Assembly (NCBI GenBank): GCA_001643675.2 | Contig: LSRY02000055.1 | Coordinates: 250,501 to 314,500, forward strand | Length of the DNA stretch: 64,000 nucleotides | Direction of reading: 5' to 3' | Source of the DNA: Monocercomonoides exilis | Taxonomy: Eukaryota; Preaxostyla; Oxymonadida; Polymastigidae | Part shown: positions 32,296-44,150 of the stretch, in pieces | Layout: each line of letters starts with the position of its first letter | How positions within the stretch are numbered: position 1 is the stretch's first letter | Translations under genes and position numbers: made by a program | Notes under the pieces: generated by a model | Told to the model about the DNA's origin: nothing | Seen by the model: the letters and a program-made list of their open reading frames with translations, nothing else | The model's database searches: none

Positions 32296-33790
32296 TCACA
32301 GAAATATTCTATTCAATAACCCCTTCTCTTCCTTTCACTTCTTAGAAAAATATCGCAAAACATCCAAACAAGCTTGAATTCACATTTTTCTATTTCTTCT
32401 GCCCCTTCTGATTGGAATGCTTTCCCCGAAATATCCTCTTTGGATGGTCATTTTCCGCCTTCTTTCCTTATTCCAAGTGCAATGCATTGCCATTGAATAT
32501 TCTTGCAAAAATTCTATTTTTATATTAAAAAAATAACATACGAAAAATTGAAAAAAAGAATATTAATAAAAATGCAAGCCAATACCTTTCAAATTATCCA
32601 TTTTTTCGGAGACTATTTTTTCTTTTCCCCTCTTTTCCACAAATTTCTCCCTTCTCCCAAAAGAACAGATCTACCCTTTCTCTGCTTCTCATATGCTCCC
32701 TAAAATTGTTTGTTTCCAATCTTCGGCTCTGCTTCCAGAAGAAAAGCTCAACCAGCTCCGTTCAATAAAAAAATTGAAGAGATACGAGCATTCCATCTGA
32801 GGAGTCCCTTCCTATCCCCTGCCCAAATCGTCTCCACCTTCTTCTCTCCATTTTCCTCCTTCTCCTTCTCCAAGTATTTTTCCTTTCTACCCTCTCATCC
32901 TTCTTCTCCATCTCCAATATTCGATTTCCTATCGCATGTGCCTCTGTCCTTCGTCATCTCCCACTGTTCTGATCCCATTTCTTGCAACATCCCCAAATGA
33001 CCCGATCATAAAAAAACAAATATCTCCAATATTTTGCCTCTTTCCATTGCGAGACAACACCCATAATCAGCTCCTCATCTTCCTCTGTCTTCACACCTCC
33101 AATGCAAAGCGCCAGCGCTGATGTTCCTTCTTCCCGTCTTCCTCCGCCCCCACCTCCATCCCTTGCCCCGCAAATGAGAGGCGCGTCCAAACTGTCCTTT
33201 CAATAAAAAATTTAAAATATTAAATAAATATCTCTCACTTTTTTTTTCTTCAACCCCACTTCTCTTTCTTATCAAACACTCACTCACAAATACTCTCCCT
33301 CTTGCCCTGCTCCATATGCCTTCTCCTTCTCTCGATACATAAAAAAAAAAAATCACTTTTCCATTTCTTCTCCATTTCCTTTCCATCTCTCTCTTCCCCT
33401 CCAATAAATATATTCCATTCACTCCACCCATCTTCTACCCTTCTTGTTTTCCCCTCTTATCCCACCTCCTCCACATTAAATTCCTTTTCTCAAATAATTA
33501 ACACTGCCTAAACACCTTCCAACTCACAAAAATCGAAAAAACAACCCCTCCAAACCTCATCCCAATCCATCCTCCGCACATCCATCTTCCCAATAAAACC
33601 TCCCAAAAACACCTCTTTTCCACAATAAATATTCTTTTATCGCTCCTTTCCCCTTCGTAACCCTGTTTCCTCCAAAAACTCAGCTCCATCACCCCACACC
33701 ATAAATCCATCCCTTTGTTATCGCATTGTCTTCATATGCCCATTCAGCAACGACACATCGAGTTGTGCTCCTTTTCTTTTGTGGCTCTTA
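32296..33790. other. Mosaic module upstream of gene B2
   Basis: About 32.3-32.8 kb matches the upstream flank of F1 (about 49.85-50.28 kb, inverted). About 33.03-33.5 kb matches the mirrored left-arm module at 19.6-20.1 kb. The segment between matches neither well. Pyrimidine-rich, with no gene supported; an intron-like segment is shared with the one at 50013-50085. Confidence 0.5.
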
Positions 33791-33796
33791 TTCGTT

Positions 33797-34720
33797 ATGG
33801 AACATGATCAAGAAATGCCAAATGCTCAGAAACTGTCAACGGAGTCAGATTCAGAAGCTAAAACAAGAACAGGTTGACCAAGTGAAATATTTCCAGTGAA
33901 ACAGTAGGGTGTTACAAAAGAATATCTGTTTAATGGAAGATGAAATTGTTCATATTTATTGATGGATGGCTGTGGAGCAACAATATTTTCGATGGAAATG
34001 AAGAATTTTCAATGTATGTATTTTAAATTGTTCTATTTGTTGTGAAGATATTTCCATCCGTATCCTCTCCAAAGTGGTGATTCAGACGATTTATTAAAAA
34101 TGGACAATTTATTCCATGCAGAGGAGAACAGCAATGAAGCGAGACAAATGTTATCTTACAAATATATCATTGGAGCCTGAATATATTTTATCATAAATAT
34201 CTATGTTACTCATTTTGGACTCAGCATGCGCGATGGATTGAAATGCGATGAAAAATGAATTTTAATGGAGCAGAAATCAACGGGGTTGGAAGATGTCCAA
34301 GACCAAAAAGGAAGAATGATCAATCTCTATGTAAAGGGAGCGTTTTTAAAAAGAGGAAGAGGACATTTTCAGAAAATTTTTGTTGGGGAGATTGGGGCAA
34401 ATAACTGAAACAGGAGATTGAAATTGGTTGGGACAGAGCAAGGTGCCTTTCTTGGGATAAGAATGGAAAGACATTGACTTTATAGACCTGGGGGAGCGAT
34501 GGAACTGCTTTTCATTGCTTGGCTTGAGAGGCGAAAATACGAGAAAAACAGACAGTTTGGCGTTATTCAAGCAACTGAGGAAAATTACCGGCAAAATGGA
34601 TTTGAATCATTTTGCTATCGCCTTTTGTATTGTGTCATCGAAGGGTTATCCACAAGAGCAGAGAACGAGGTTTTTTTGAAGCCATCTTCGACCAGAAAAT
34701 ATCCGTTATTTGAGATCTCG
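33797..34720 (+). pseudogene. Unknown gene relic R, copy 2
   Basis: Starts MEHDQEMPNAQKLSTES and, through several frames, includes HPYPLQSGDSDDLLKMDNLF near 34056-34115, GRMINLYVKG near 34310 and ALFKQL/ENYRQNGFESF-type sequence near 34555-34610. Several stops interrupt it. It sits just upstream of A2 on the same strand. Confidence 0.45.
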
Positions 34721-34925
34721 ATAGCATCGTCTTCTTTTTCATCATCTTCTTCTTCGCCGTCATTGTATTCGAATGCACCCACTCCACAATTGAAATTATA
34801 TATTTTTTACCCATTTTTGGTCATTATCTTCTTCTTATTCTTCTTATTCTTCTTCGCCTTCTTCGCCATTATCTACTTCTCTCAATTTTATCAGTTTCAT
34901 TTTTTTCCTTCTTTTTACCTTTCTT
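34720..34925. repeat. TTC-rich imperfect triplet tract
   Basis: Counterpart of 17990-18400, shorter. The Ser/Phe-rich ORF at 34499-34927 ends in this tract, so its C-terminal half is low-complexity translation of the repeat. Confidence 0.65.
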
Positions 34926-35547
34926 AACAATTATCATCATCTCCTTCTTCTTCTCAACTTTTTCCTCTTCTCAGTCGTCCTCGCCTATTTTTGGAAGCAC
35001 AAGTTGAAGGAGCCATTCAGCTGGAAGCAGAACAGGAGAATGGAAATGGGATGTTTTTTTGGAGGAGCAGAAGAGACACAAAGCTGTTGAATGAATGATG
35101 GAAGATGGAGATGGAGGAAATATGTGCGTTTGCAGAAAGGAAAAATAATCTGGAGAAGGAGAAAGAAGAAAGAAGAAAGACAGAAACAATGAAGAATGGA
35201 GATTATACAAGGTTTGAAAAATTGTTTTTTTTATATAAAAGAAATAACATTTTATCAATATATTATAATATATTTTTTTAAATATGGATAAGGATCTTTT
35301 TGGAAGAATATCTTCATTGGATAAAAGCGCAAGGGATGAGGAAAGATGGATTTTGAGGCAATCACGAGAAAGATGGCAGAAGGTGGGAAATGGAATGGGA
35401 ATGGATGAGTGAGCAAAGGGAAATATAAAAAATGGATGGAAAAGGTGGGATTTGCAAAATGGAAAAGGTGCTTTGAAAAGGGGGAGGGGAAGCGATAAAA
35501 GAACAATAAGAATATTGATTTGGCGAGGTTGACACAAATTTGACGAG
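34926..35547. other. Upstream region of gene A2
   Basis: Mirrors 17398-18000 beyond A1. It contains the short heptamer repeat, an AT-rich patch near 35222-35285 and a purine-rich block ending about 30 bp before the A2 ATG. It probably includes the promoter; no specific element is recognisable. Confidence 0.4.
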
Positions 35548-37491
35548 ATGTTGAGTTTGTTGTTCATTGTGGGAATCGCGTCATGTGTTGAAGCAGTTAG
35601 TGGTGTGAGTGTGTTTAAAGGGAGTTTGGTGGTTAAAAATGCATCAGTTGAGTTAAATCAAATTTCATTGGAGAATGATGATAATTGTTGTTTGGTGTGT
35701 GGAAGGAAAGGGAGCGTGGTTGTGGTGAGGGGGTGTGTTGTGGGGATGGGGAAGGACGTTGAGGGAGGGGCATTTGATCTGAGTGGGAGCATTGGGGTGT
35801 TGAGGAACATCACATTGAAAGGGTGGAGAAGAGGGGGAGAGATATACTCGGGAAGGCTGTTTGGAGGGAAGGGATATGGAAGGGAGAAGGGTGGAGGTGA
35901 AGAAAAAGCGAGTGAAGGAGGAGAAAGAGGAAGGGGAAGGGGAAGAGGAAGAGAAGGAGATGGAGAAGGCATTGAAGGGAGCATTTCGGTGAGTGAATCA
36001 CGATTCTCTTCTTTTTGTGTCTCATCAGCCCCATTCCTCTCATCCCCTTCCATTCCCCTAATATCCCTCTCTCATTTGACATTTTTCAACATCTCAACAG
36101 CAAATGATGCATGCTCACCTTCGACCGCAATGTCAACCAAAACCACTTGTATGATGATCAGTTGCTCATTTTCATCGGTTTGCGATGCATATGATGGAGG
36201 AATTGTCCCTTCTCTGAACAATCCCTATGCCTCTCTGACAGCCTCAAACACATCATTCATTGGATGCTGCCGGACAAGAAACGTTGTTTGCGAAGGAAAT
36301 GCAGAGGCACCATTGAAGCCAGACAGACAGAACGAAACGTTCAATGGAGCAAACACATTCACTTGGTGTGAGTGGAGCGGTTCGAGGACAACAGGAGAAA
36401 GCGATTCCGTTACGGACGGGGTATCGAGTGGAGGGGCAATCTGTATGTACAATCTCAATTCTGGAGAACTTTCAGTTTCGCATTGTTCATTCAATGACTG
36501 CACTGCATACTACCATGGGGGAGCAGTCATGTGCCATGCAATCAAGACGATCAAAATGGTGAGCAATGTGTTTAATTCGTGCACAGCACAAAACTATGGC
36601 GGGGGAGGTATGTATGCTTGCGAAATACGTTCATGTGCCCTTGTCAGTGGGTGCGACTTCCAGATGTGCAAGGCTCGTATCGATGGAGGAGGGTTGAGAT
36701 TGTACAATTTTCAGGTTTCAGGATCTGGATGCATTGGAACAGAAAATGGAGAAGGAGGGAGCTCGTGTGTATTTGACTGCAGTTTCACTTCGTGTTCACT
36801 GACATCGACTTGGGGTGGAGGAATGTATTGTCACACTGTTCCTGCAGCATTCAAAATGAGGAGCATTCAGTTTATTTCATGTTCAGCATCTGCAAATGGA
36901 GGAGGATTGAGATTTAATCCGCTTCAAGCAACTGCACCGTGCGATGGAATCTATTGTTATTTCCTGTTCTTTCACGAATGCAAATGTTCGGCCAATTCTC
37001 CACTTGGACATGATGTTGAATATGCAGATCATTACAGTCTTTATTTGGGTTCAGGAAATCCATTTCATGAATGTTATACCACAAACACAGATGACCAGAG
37101 AGTGTGTTATGCGTATAATTACTCGAATGCAGGTGCCTGGAAATTTGATCAAACATCAAAAAAGACGTGGCTGAACGAATGGTCGAAGGTTCTGTTTGTG
37201 GGGGTGAATGGTAAGGACTCGAGTGGGATGTGTGGAATGGGCGAATCGGCTCCATGCCAGACGGTGGGACACGCAGTGGAGACGGGCTTGGAAGAGCTGA
37301 GCTTATCAGTCACGCTGCTGGATGGAAATCATCAAAATGAGGCAACAACGATTGAGATTAAGGAAAAGAAGATTTCTGTCATTGGGACGGGCAAAAATAA
37401 AAATTCGATTGGAACAAAAACGAATTTAAACCGTTCATTCTCCTCCTCTCCATCTGGTTGCTATTTCTTCTTCCTTCAAATTTTCCTCTAA
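35548..37491 (+). CDS. Beta-helix repeat protein A2 (signal peptide)
   Basis: 647 codons from an ATG. The signal peptide and N-terminal region are nearly the same as in A1, apart from length changes in the Gly/Glu/Arg-rich stretch (about residues 105-145). A1 and A2 stay alike through CEWSGSRTTGESDSVTDG and SHCSFNDC (about 36500) and then diverge: A2 continues with TAYYHGGAVMC and YACEIRSC. Its conserved C-terminal block is a distinct type (VLFVGVNGKDSSGMCGMGES, SLSVTLLDGNHQNEATT). It ends after KNSIGTKT in a Ser-rich run, the same break as B and E. Secretion is inferred from the signal peptide; no membrane anchor is seen. Confidence 0.7.
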   Translation: MLSLLFIVGIASCVEAVSGVSVFKGSLVVKNASVELNQISLENDDNCCLVCGRKGSVVVVRGCVVGMGKDVEGGAFDLSGSIGVLRNITLKGWRRGGEIYSGRLFGGKGYGREKGGGEEKASEGGERGRGRGRGREGDGEGIEGSISVSESRFSSFCVSSAPFLSSPSIPLISLSHLTFFNISTANDACSPSTAMSTKTTCMMISCSFSSVCDAYDGGIVPSLNNPYASLTASNTSFIGCCRTRNVVCEGNAEAPLKPDRQNETFNGANTFTWCEWSGSRTTGESDSVTDGVSSGGAICMYNLNSGELSVSHCSFNDCTAYYHGGAVMCHAIKTIKMVSNVFNSCTAQNYGGGGMYACEIRSCALVSGCDFQMCKARIDGGGLRLYNFQVSGSGCIGTENGEGGSSCVFDCSFTSCSLTSTWGGGMYCHTVPAAFKMRSIQFISCSASANGGGLRFNPLQATAPCDGIYCYFLFFHECKCSANSPLGHDVEYADHYSLYLGSGNPFHECYTTNTDDQRVCYAYNYSNAGAWKFDQTSKKTWLNEWSKVLFVGVNGKDSSGMCGMGESAPCQTVGHAVETGLEELSLSVTLLDGNHQNEATTIEIKEKKISVIGTGKNKNSIGTKTNLNRSFSSSPSGCYFFFLQIFL

Positions 37492-37700
37492 AAATTGTTC
37501 ACTGCCAATTAGGTTAATTTCATAGCAATTTTAGATCTTCAAGAATCTTGTTTTCAATATCCATTCTCTTGTTATTTTTACCAAGAAAATATTTGAGATA
37601 ACGAAGAAGGAGGAGCAGAAAGACAGAATCAGAGATTTGTTGTTCTTGCTAATTGTGAAGGATATGCTTAATATTCATTTGTTCTTTCCAACTTTTTCAT
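37492..37700 (+). pseudogene. Relic Q after A2, decayed
   Basis: Contains FEITKKEEQKDRIRDLL near 37588-37640, aligned with the relic after B1, but the frame then differs and the remainder is lost. Confidence 0.4.
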
Positions 37701-39496
37701 CAATAATTTTTTTTGTTCAAAAAAAGCTTCTTATCCCTCTTTTTATTCCTCATTTTCTTCTTCATCCTCATCTCAATTTGTTATTCTTTCTTTTCCTTTT
37801 CTTTCCTTTTATTTCCTTGTGTTATCTTTTATTATTGTTCTTTTATCAACTTAAACTGAATAACAATGATATTTTTTTTACTTTTTCTTTATTGGATGAA
37901 AATTGATTGGAACAACACATGTCGATTGAACGACATATTGTGTGAGAAAAAACAAAAAATCAAAACAAAGGAGAAAACAAAAGAAAACAATGTTGAATGT
38001 AATGGAGAAATAGGATTGTCCATTTTAAGGAAAGCTTTTCAGCTCCAAATGGCTATTCGATGCATCGGCTGGCTAAAAATATAAGCATGTGTGATAATAA
38101 AATTCAATCTGTTGATCAAATAATGTTGGCGAAAGCCAAAAACAAAAATCTGTTTGACAAAAATGAAAAAAGTGAAACAAAAATGGAAACAATAACAATT
38201 GAAGTGCTGGATTGAATATCACTGCTGCATTTCCCATGATGAGCATCATAAAACACATTTCGCTCTTCATCAATAATCCCGTGCCAGCAGCAAAAATCGC
38301 ATCAAAATGGTTACCTTTCCCATCTTATTGGTAATGCCCTCTTTCCATTCGGCAGTCGTTCCTCTGTTCCTTCAGCAAAATGTATCTCGTTCATTCCCTC
38401 TTTCTTCTTCCCTCTTCCCTCTTCCCTCTTCCCTCTTCCCTTCATCCTCCATTCATCCAGTCCTCTCTCACAGCACACTTTCAGCTGGTGCTGTGCGTAA
38501 AAGAATGTGGATGAAATTGCACCGAATAAATAGCACTGAATGACAAATGCACTCGTTTCCAACTGCCTTTCCGGTTCTTCATTTTTGTGATCGAATTGTT
38601 CTTATTGTTCTTCACTCATTCCTTCATTTTCCTTGCTGCTCTTTGAGCCTTCCTTTTCCTTTCTCCTATGCCTCCCAATCTGTTCATTCTCCATGGCACC
38701 TTAGTCGCCAAATCCTGTTGTTTCCTTAAAGAATTCAGTTCTTGCCTTTGAAAAAAAAGATAGCCATGTTGAAAAGAAATATCGTGTTAATTGTGCTTTT
38801 CTTCTTCTTTTCTGATGAAAAATCAACAGATAAAATAAATTGAATAATAAAATAAATAAACCAATAAAACAAACAAACAAACCTTCAAACATCATCAATT
38901 TGAATGTCTCTTCACCCATTTTCCCCCTTTCCATTGCAAAGATCAAACGAATATTTCGTCCCATCTTCATTTCTTCATCCAAATTGCTTGGCTGCTTCCT
39001 CCTCAATAAAGAAAACAATTGGCGAATAACACTCTTCATCCATCTCTCTGCCTCAGTCGCCTTCTTCTGATCTGTCATTGAAATGTGATTGAAACAAACA
39101 ACGAAGAAATAATTTCATTTTCGTTATAAGAACTTTTTTGAGTGAATCAGTGAAGAATGATGATGTTGTTGTTGAAGATGGCCTCATATTCCAAAAAATG
39201 CAGCAATCAAATAGAACCAATGATGGCAGGGGAAGGATATTTATCATTGATTGAATGGCAAATGGCAGTCTCTTTGTCTTTTCATATCGTTTCTTTGGAA
39301 AAGTTTCTCCATTGAGGCTGAAATAGGTGGTTGAGCAATGAATATGGTGAAGAAATATGTAGAATTTCTTTGTAGGAGGACAATAATATGCTTGGTCGAA
39401 AATCATGTTCCGAGGCTCCAACAAGGCTTCTTTGGAGGGAACGGAGAATTACTCAAAAAGGATCAGTGAAAAATCATCAAGAACCAATCTCCAAAA
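37701..39496. other. Intergenic DNA between the two inverted repeats, part 1
   Basis: Pyrimidine-rich and AT-rich patches with only short ORFs, none recognised. Contains the heptamer repeat at 38409-38443. Confidence 0.4.
38409..38443. repeat. Heptamer tandem repeat (CCCTCTT)n
   Basis: Between four and five tandem copies of a 7-bp unit in non-coding DNA. Confidence 0.8.
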
Positions 39497-40240
39497 ATGC
39501 TTGCGAAAAGCTTCATCAGCTCAATCCGTGATACGAATTATTGCATTTCGCTCATATGTGAGGACAAACAAATCGCTTTGTTCAAATCAACGGAGAAATT
39601 GTGGCAAGCAACTAAAAAATCGTCATTGGCACAAGTCGGCAAAGGCTTCGAAGAGAAAATATCGGATATACGCTTGATCATGTAGCAATACTCCAAATAT
39701 TCTCATTCCACGTGGTTTGTGAGAGATTCTGTTCTGCGATGTTTTGTAAAAAAAAAAATAAATTCAAATACAGCATCGGTTGTTGTCCAAAAAAAAAAGT
39801 ATTTGAAATCCATGCGGCAGAATTCATGTTTGGCGATATGCAACCAGTATTTCGAACAATCGCACACAATCTTGAGTGTTCGTGAAAATATCTCGTTTCT
39901 TGTAGTTTCCCCTCCTTTCATCCAAAATACAAATTGGAAAGGTTCGCTGAAGCTGCTCATGCGCCAGACTCTGTTGGTGGATGCCCAGTAACTGTGAGTG
40001 TCTTATTGTGGAACAACTGCAGAAACAAACAGAATGAGGAAATTCAGTGATTTCGATACAAAACTGTTTATTGTTCGTTTGAAAGAAGACATGACATTTT
40101 CGGTAATGAAGCACCTGGCAAACCTCTCCATTCTGCTCGCGATGTCACGTCGTTGCTCAAGAAGTATTCGGTGTTTCTGGAGAAAAAAAATAAGTTTTGT
40201 TCTCACCAAATCACATTCCAACTTATATTTCGATCAATAA
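39497..40240 (+). pseudogene. Unrecognised coding remnant
   Basis: Three adjoining plus-strand open stretches: 39497-39685 (with IALFKSTEKLWQATKKSS), 39719-39991 and 39998-40240 (with FDTKLFIVRLKEDMTF). Composition is less AT-rich than the flanks and the peptides look protein-like, but no frame is long and the minus strand is equally open at 39703-40221. I do not recognise a family. It may be an exon series or a relic. Confidence 0.25.
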
Positions 40241-41443
40241 ATTCGAAAAAAATAATCAATCCACTTGAATTCAACAAAAAATAAAGATAATAAATTATTA
40301 TTAATTGTGATTATTGTTGATAGTAGTTTGGTTGCAAAAAGCGAGTTTTGTATTGGTTTCTTTTTTGTGAAAAAAAAAATATATTTGAAAAATTAGAAAT
40401 AGATAACATTTCTTTTCATTTGGACAAGATAACAGTGAATCCGCAAACCGTGATATCAAAAACTCTTTGTCTAAATATTTTGTTGATTTGAACAAAAAAA
40501 TCATATTTTTCATTTTTTGATTTGAAAGAATAACAGTGATTCAGAAAATAAAACATTCTTCAACAAGAAGAATAAACTAATTTTAATTTTGAAAAAATGA
40601 AATATTTGATTTGAATGATTTATTGAACTGAGAACATATTTCCTGATAAAAATCCATTAGAAATTGAAATTTTGTACTCCGTCGAGTTCAGTAGTATTAT
40701 CTCTTCAAGGTTGAAACATTATTTCAGTTCAGTCAATGACAAGGAGAATGAATGACAGAAAGAAATATGAGATAAAATATGGAACTTCAATCACTTTTTA
40801 TAAAAAATACGAATAGTGAATAAAATTTATAGTTTTTAAAAAAAAACACTTCTGATAAAAATTGTTTGAAAAACACATATTTCTTGTTTCCAAACAATAT
40901 TTCATCACAGTTCTTGTATTTCATAACAAACATGAAAAGTCGATTTATTTATGAGTTCCAGCCAGAATATTGAATTTATTTGGAGAAAAGAGCTTTTGAT
41001 GAATTGTGAAAAAAAAATGCTTGAAAATCAATCTTTTTTCTGAACTCGGATATTTGTTTTGCACCCGAATTAATTTCTGGAAATATTGGTGGTTTCAACA
41101 AAAAATGATTGTTTCACAGAAAATGAAGATTTCCTTTGGATGAACTCAACACATATTCACACATTAGTTATTTGAAAGAGAAAATCATTTCAAACAAATT
41201 GATTTTTTTTTTTATTTTGAATATGTGTGATTCTTTTTGATTTCATATTTTTCCTATCAAAATATTGGAATCAACAATTTGTCGCAAATACAAATGAATC
41301 TATCTAATATTGAAATGAAAATCATAAATGAACTTTTCTGTCTTTCAATGACAATGTGTGTTTGGAAGATAATGATTTGAAAACATGTTACGCTTTTTTG
41401 AAAATTCTAGTGCAAATAACTGTGAATCAGAATATGACACATT

Positions 41444-41490
41444 CCCCGAAAAATGTTTTGATTTCAAAAACAATCACTCAAATTTTCATT
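41444..41490 (+). repeat. TIR-like motif, near 41.45 kb
   Basis: CCCCGAAAAATGTT followed by TTGATTTCAAAAACAATCAC, the same layout as the copies at 27.1 and 52.48 kb. Confidence 0.55.
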
Positions 41491-41654
41491 TGAATGTTTT
41501 CCTCTATTTAACCGTTTATATATTGATTGAACTCTTGTGTTTCAGTTGAGTGTTCGAAAAGAAGTGAGAAAACAAAAACACTCAATCCATTCAAAAAATA
41601 ACAAACAAATAACAAAGATCATTTTCAACTCAATGAGAGATTCAGCCAGGTCGT

Positions 41655-41700
41655 ATGGATGATTATTTTTGATATCACAATTCTCATCCATGATTGTTAT
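41655..41700 (-). repeat. TIR-like motif, near 41.66 kb (diverged)
   Basis: Reads GGATGATTATTTTTGATATC on the plus strand, the inverse orientation of the 41.45-kb copy. The two could bound a small element of about 220 bp. Confidence 0.4.
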
Positions 41701-42569
41701 TCAACAAAAACAGCTTCATTCGAATGAACACCTGACATTTCTTTTCAAATTTTTTGAATGTGTTTTAAAAAAAAAAATTTTTTTTTGTTTCAGGCACAAT
41801 TCAATTGATGATTTGAAAAAAAGAAAAGAAAAAGAAAACTCGTAATATGCGTATATTTTTTTTGAACAAAACAATAACATGTCATTAAGTCTGAAATAAT
41901 AATCAACATTCTGAAAATGTTGCTAATTTACATTCTTTCATCGAATCGTCTGTTTTATTTTAATCCTTCTTTGAATTCACTTGTTAAAAAAATATAAGAA
42001 ACAAGAATCAAACCAATTCATTTATTATTTGTAATCGAAAATAGAAATAATTTTTTCAAATATCTCTTCTTTGATAAAAAAGGAATGAAAGATCACATTT
42101 GAAAATTCAATAAAACAAGCAAACAAATGAGTTATAAAGACAATGATGAAAACAATAATTCAAGAAATAAGACAATTCTGTTGAAGATGAACAAGAATAA
42201 TTGTCAAAGTATGAAATTCTTATACCTATGTGTAATATTCACAAGATGATGAAAAATTCATAAAAAAGAACAACTTGGGATATTTCTTTTTCAACAATTT
42301 TTTCTCTTTTCTTGAACTCAAAAAATGGCACTGAATAGGTTTTTCTTCTTTCCTTCCTTTTTCATTTATTCTTAAAAATAATAAATATTTGAATTTTTGA
42401 AAAATTATTTCTTTTTTTTCATCATACAAAAAATCCATAAAAATCAAAATGAAATGAAAACAATATGCATTTGAAAACAAAACTCCAAATATTTAAATAA
42501 CAAAAATTTGCAAATCAAATCGTTTTTGTAATAAAATTGTAAATTTTTTAATTTAATATTTTTCTCCAT

Positions 42570-44150
42570 TTATAATATGACTAACTTGCTTCTTGAATAA
42601 AGTGGAAATGTCCCACTTTTATCAGGCACCACAGCCACACTCGGCGAAGAAGGATTTGCATTTGAGTTGCAGTCAACCTTCATGTGCAATAAGCCAAGGC
42701 TTCCTGTTGACACACTGAACAACGCTCCTGCTGCTGATGGTGATGAAAGTGCTCCTGTTCCAATCGAACTTGTTTCCCTTCCTCTCCCAATGACCGAAAT
42801 CTTCTTTGACCCAATCTCAATTGTTGTTGCCTCGCTTTGATGATCCCCTTCCATCAGAGTGATTGTCAAGCTAATCTGCACCTCACACATCTCAAACGCT
42901 TTCTTCACTGTCAGACACGGATTTGACTCATTTGACCCGCATAGCTCATTCAGATCATTCCCATTCACAGAAACTAATATCGTCTTGTCCTTCAGCCAAT
43001 CCTTTTTTGATGTTTGATCAAATGTCCAGGCACCTGCATCAGCATAATTGTATGCAAAGCAGATCCTCTTATCGTTTGTGTTTGTGGTGTAGCATTCATG
43101 AAACGGATTTCCTGAACCCAAATACAGATTGTATGTATCGACATACTCAACATCATGCCCGTATGGATTAGTTGCATCTCTGCATCTGCATTCGTGAAAG
43201 AACAAAAAATAGCAATAAGTTCCATTGCTGGGCTTTTCTGTTTTTTCTGGCTTGAAGAACAATCCTCCGCCTTCTCTTAATGCTGAACATGAAATGAACT
43301 GAATGCTCCTCATTTTCAATAAAACAGGAACATATTGACAAAGCATGCCCCCACCAGCAGTATTTGCAACAGAGCATGAAGTGAAACAGCAGTCAAACAC
43401 ACACGCACTCTCCCCTTCTCCTATTTCTTCTCCAATGCATCCTGTTTCTGAAACCTGAAAATTTTCAAAAAGAAGTCCACCTCCTAAGCCACTAGCTTTA
43501 CAATTCTGGAAATCACAACCGCTGATCCGAGCACATGTTGAAACAGAGCTGATATACATTCCTCCTCCATATTGATTTTGTGCTGTACAGGCATTGAACA
43601 CATTATTTTCGATATGCACAGTCTTGATTGTATGACACATAATCCCACCCCCACGGCTGTATGCAAAACAGTTATTAAACAGACAATTCGAAACTGAAAG
43701 TTCTCCATTTCCCTTGTTGTACATGCAGATAGCCCCGCCACTCGATTTTCCATCTGAAACAGAATCGCTTTCTCCTGTTGTCTTCGATCCGTTCCACTCG
43801 CACCAAGTGAATGAATTTGCTCCATTATCTGTTGTGTTTTGCCTCTCTGGAGTCAACTTTCTATCTGCAGTTCCAATGCATTCAACGTTTCTTGTCCGAC
43901 AACATCCAACGAATGAGGTGTTTGAAACAGACAAAGAGGCATAGGGATTGTTGAGGGAATGAACAATCCCTCCATCATATGCATCACATACTGATGAGAA
44001 TGAGCAGCTACTCATAAAACATGATGTTTGGGTTGACATTGTGGTTGGAGGTGAACATGCATCATTTGCTGTTGAGACGTTGAAAAATGTGAGTTGTGAG
44101 GAGGAAACAAGGAGCATTGAGGGAGTTGAAAGAAATAGGGCTTGATTCAC
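42570..44150 (-). CDS. Beta-helix repeat protein cassette D1 (no signal peptide)
   Basis: 526 codons, starting at a GTG directly after an in-frame TGA (MNQALFLSTPSM as printed). It joins the family at QLTFFNVSTANDAC. Repeats include GGAICMYNKGN, GGGIMC, GGGMYIS, GGGLLF, GGGMLC and FLFFHECRC, and the conserved KTILVSVNGNDL block follows. It extends to LFSVSTGSLGLLHMKVDCNS, then ends SRSKLVIL at a stop not shared with gene F, whose 3' end is otherwise alike. The segment around CIGEEIGEGES is shared with A1. The mirror copy D2 is frameshifted, so D1 is the intact one. Confidence 0.6.
   Translation of the reverse strand: MNQALFLSTPSMLLVSSSQLTFFNVSTANDACSPPTTMSTQTSCFMSSCSFSSVCDAYDGGIVHSLNNPYASLSVSNTSFVGCCRTRNVECIGTADRKLTPERQNTTDNGANSFTWCEWNGSKTTGESDSVSDGKSSGGAICMYNKGNGELSVSNCLFNNCFAYSRGGGIMCHTIKTVHIENNVFNACTAQNQYGGGMYISSVSTCARISGCDFQNCKASGLGGGLLFENFQVSETGCIGEEIGEGESACVFDCCFTSCSVANTAGGGMLCQYVPVLLKMRSIQFISCSALREGGGLFFKPEKTEKPSNGTYCYFLFFHECRCRDATNPYGHDVEYVDTYNLYLGSGNPFHECYTTNTNDKRICFAYNYADAGAWTFDQTSKKDWLKDKTILVSVNGNDLNELCGSNESNPCLTVKKAFEMCEVQISLTITLMEGDHQSEATTIEIGSKKISVIGRGRETSSIGTGALSSPSAAGALFSVSTGSLGLLHMKVDCNSNANPSSPSVAVVPDKSGTFPLYSRSKLVIL

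Larger units (their letters stand above)
26775..37491. repeat. Right arm of giant inverted repeat 1
   Basis: Mirror of 15067-26670. It carries C2, B2, a relic R copy and A2 in inverted order. Between about 32.03 and 32.8 kb the mirrored left-arm sequence is replaced by sequence matching the upstream flank of gene F in inverted repeat 2. Confidence 0.9.
40245..42569. other. Very AT-rich intergenic DNA at the outer edge of inverted repeat 2
   Basis: No gene supported. Holds two TIR-like motifs. From 41957 rightward it is the reverse complement of the window's right end. Confidence 0.6.

Noticed and set aside
15067-37491. Chlamydial polymorphic outer-membrane protein (bacterial origin)
   Set aside because: The GGAI/FxxN flavour is similar, but the DNA is AT-rich eukaryotic type with introns nearby, and no autotransporter barrel is present. 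I keep the neutral beta-helix label.
39497-39685. Sec1/Munc18-like fragment
   Set aside because: A faint resemblance in the LW-KKSSLAQVG region only; too short and no supporting motif.
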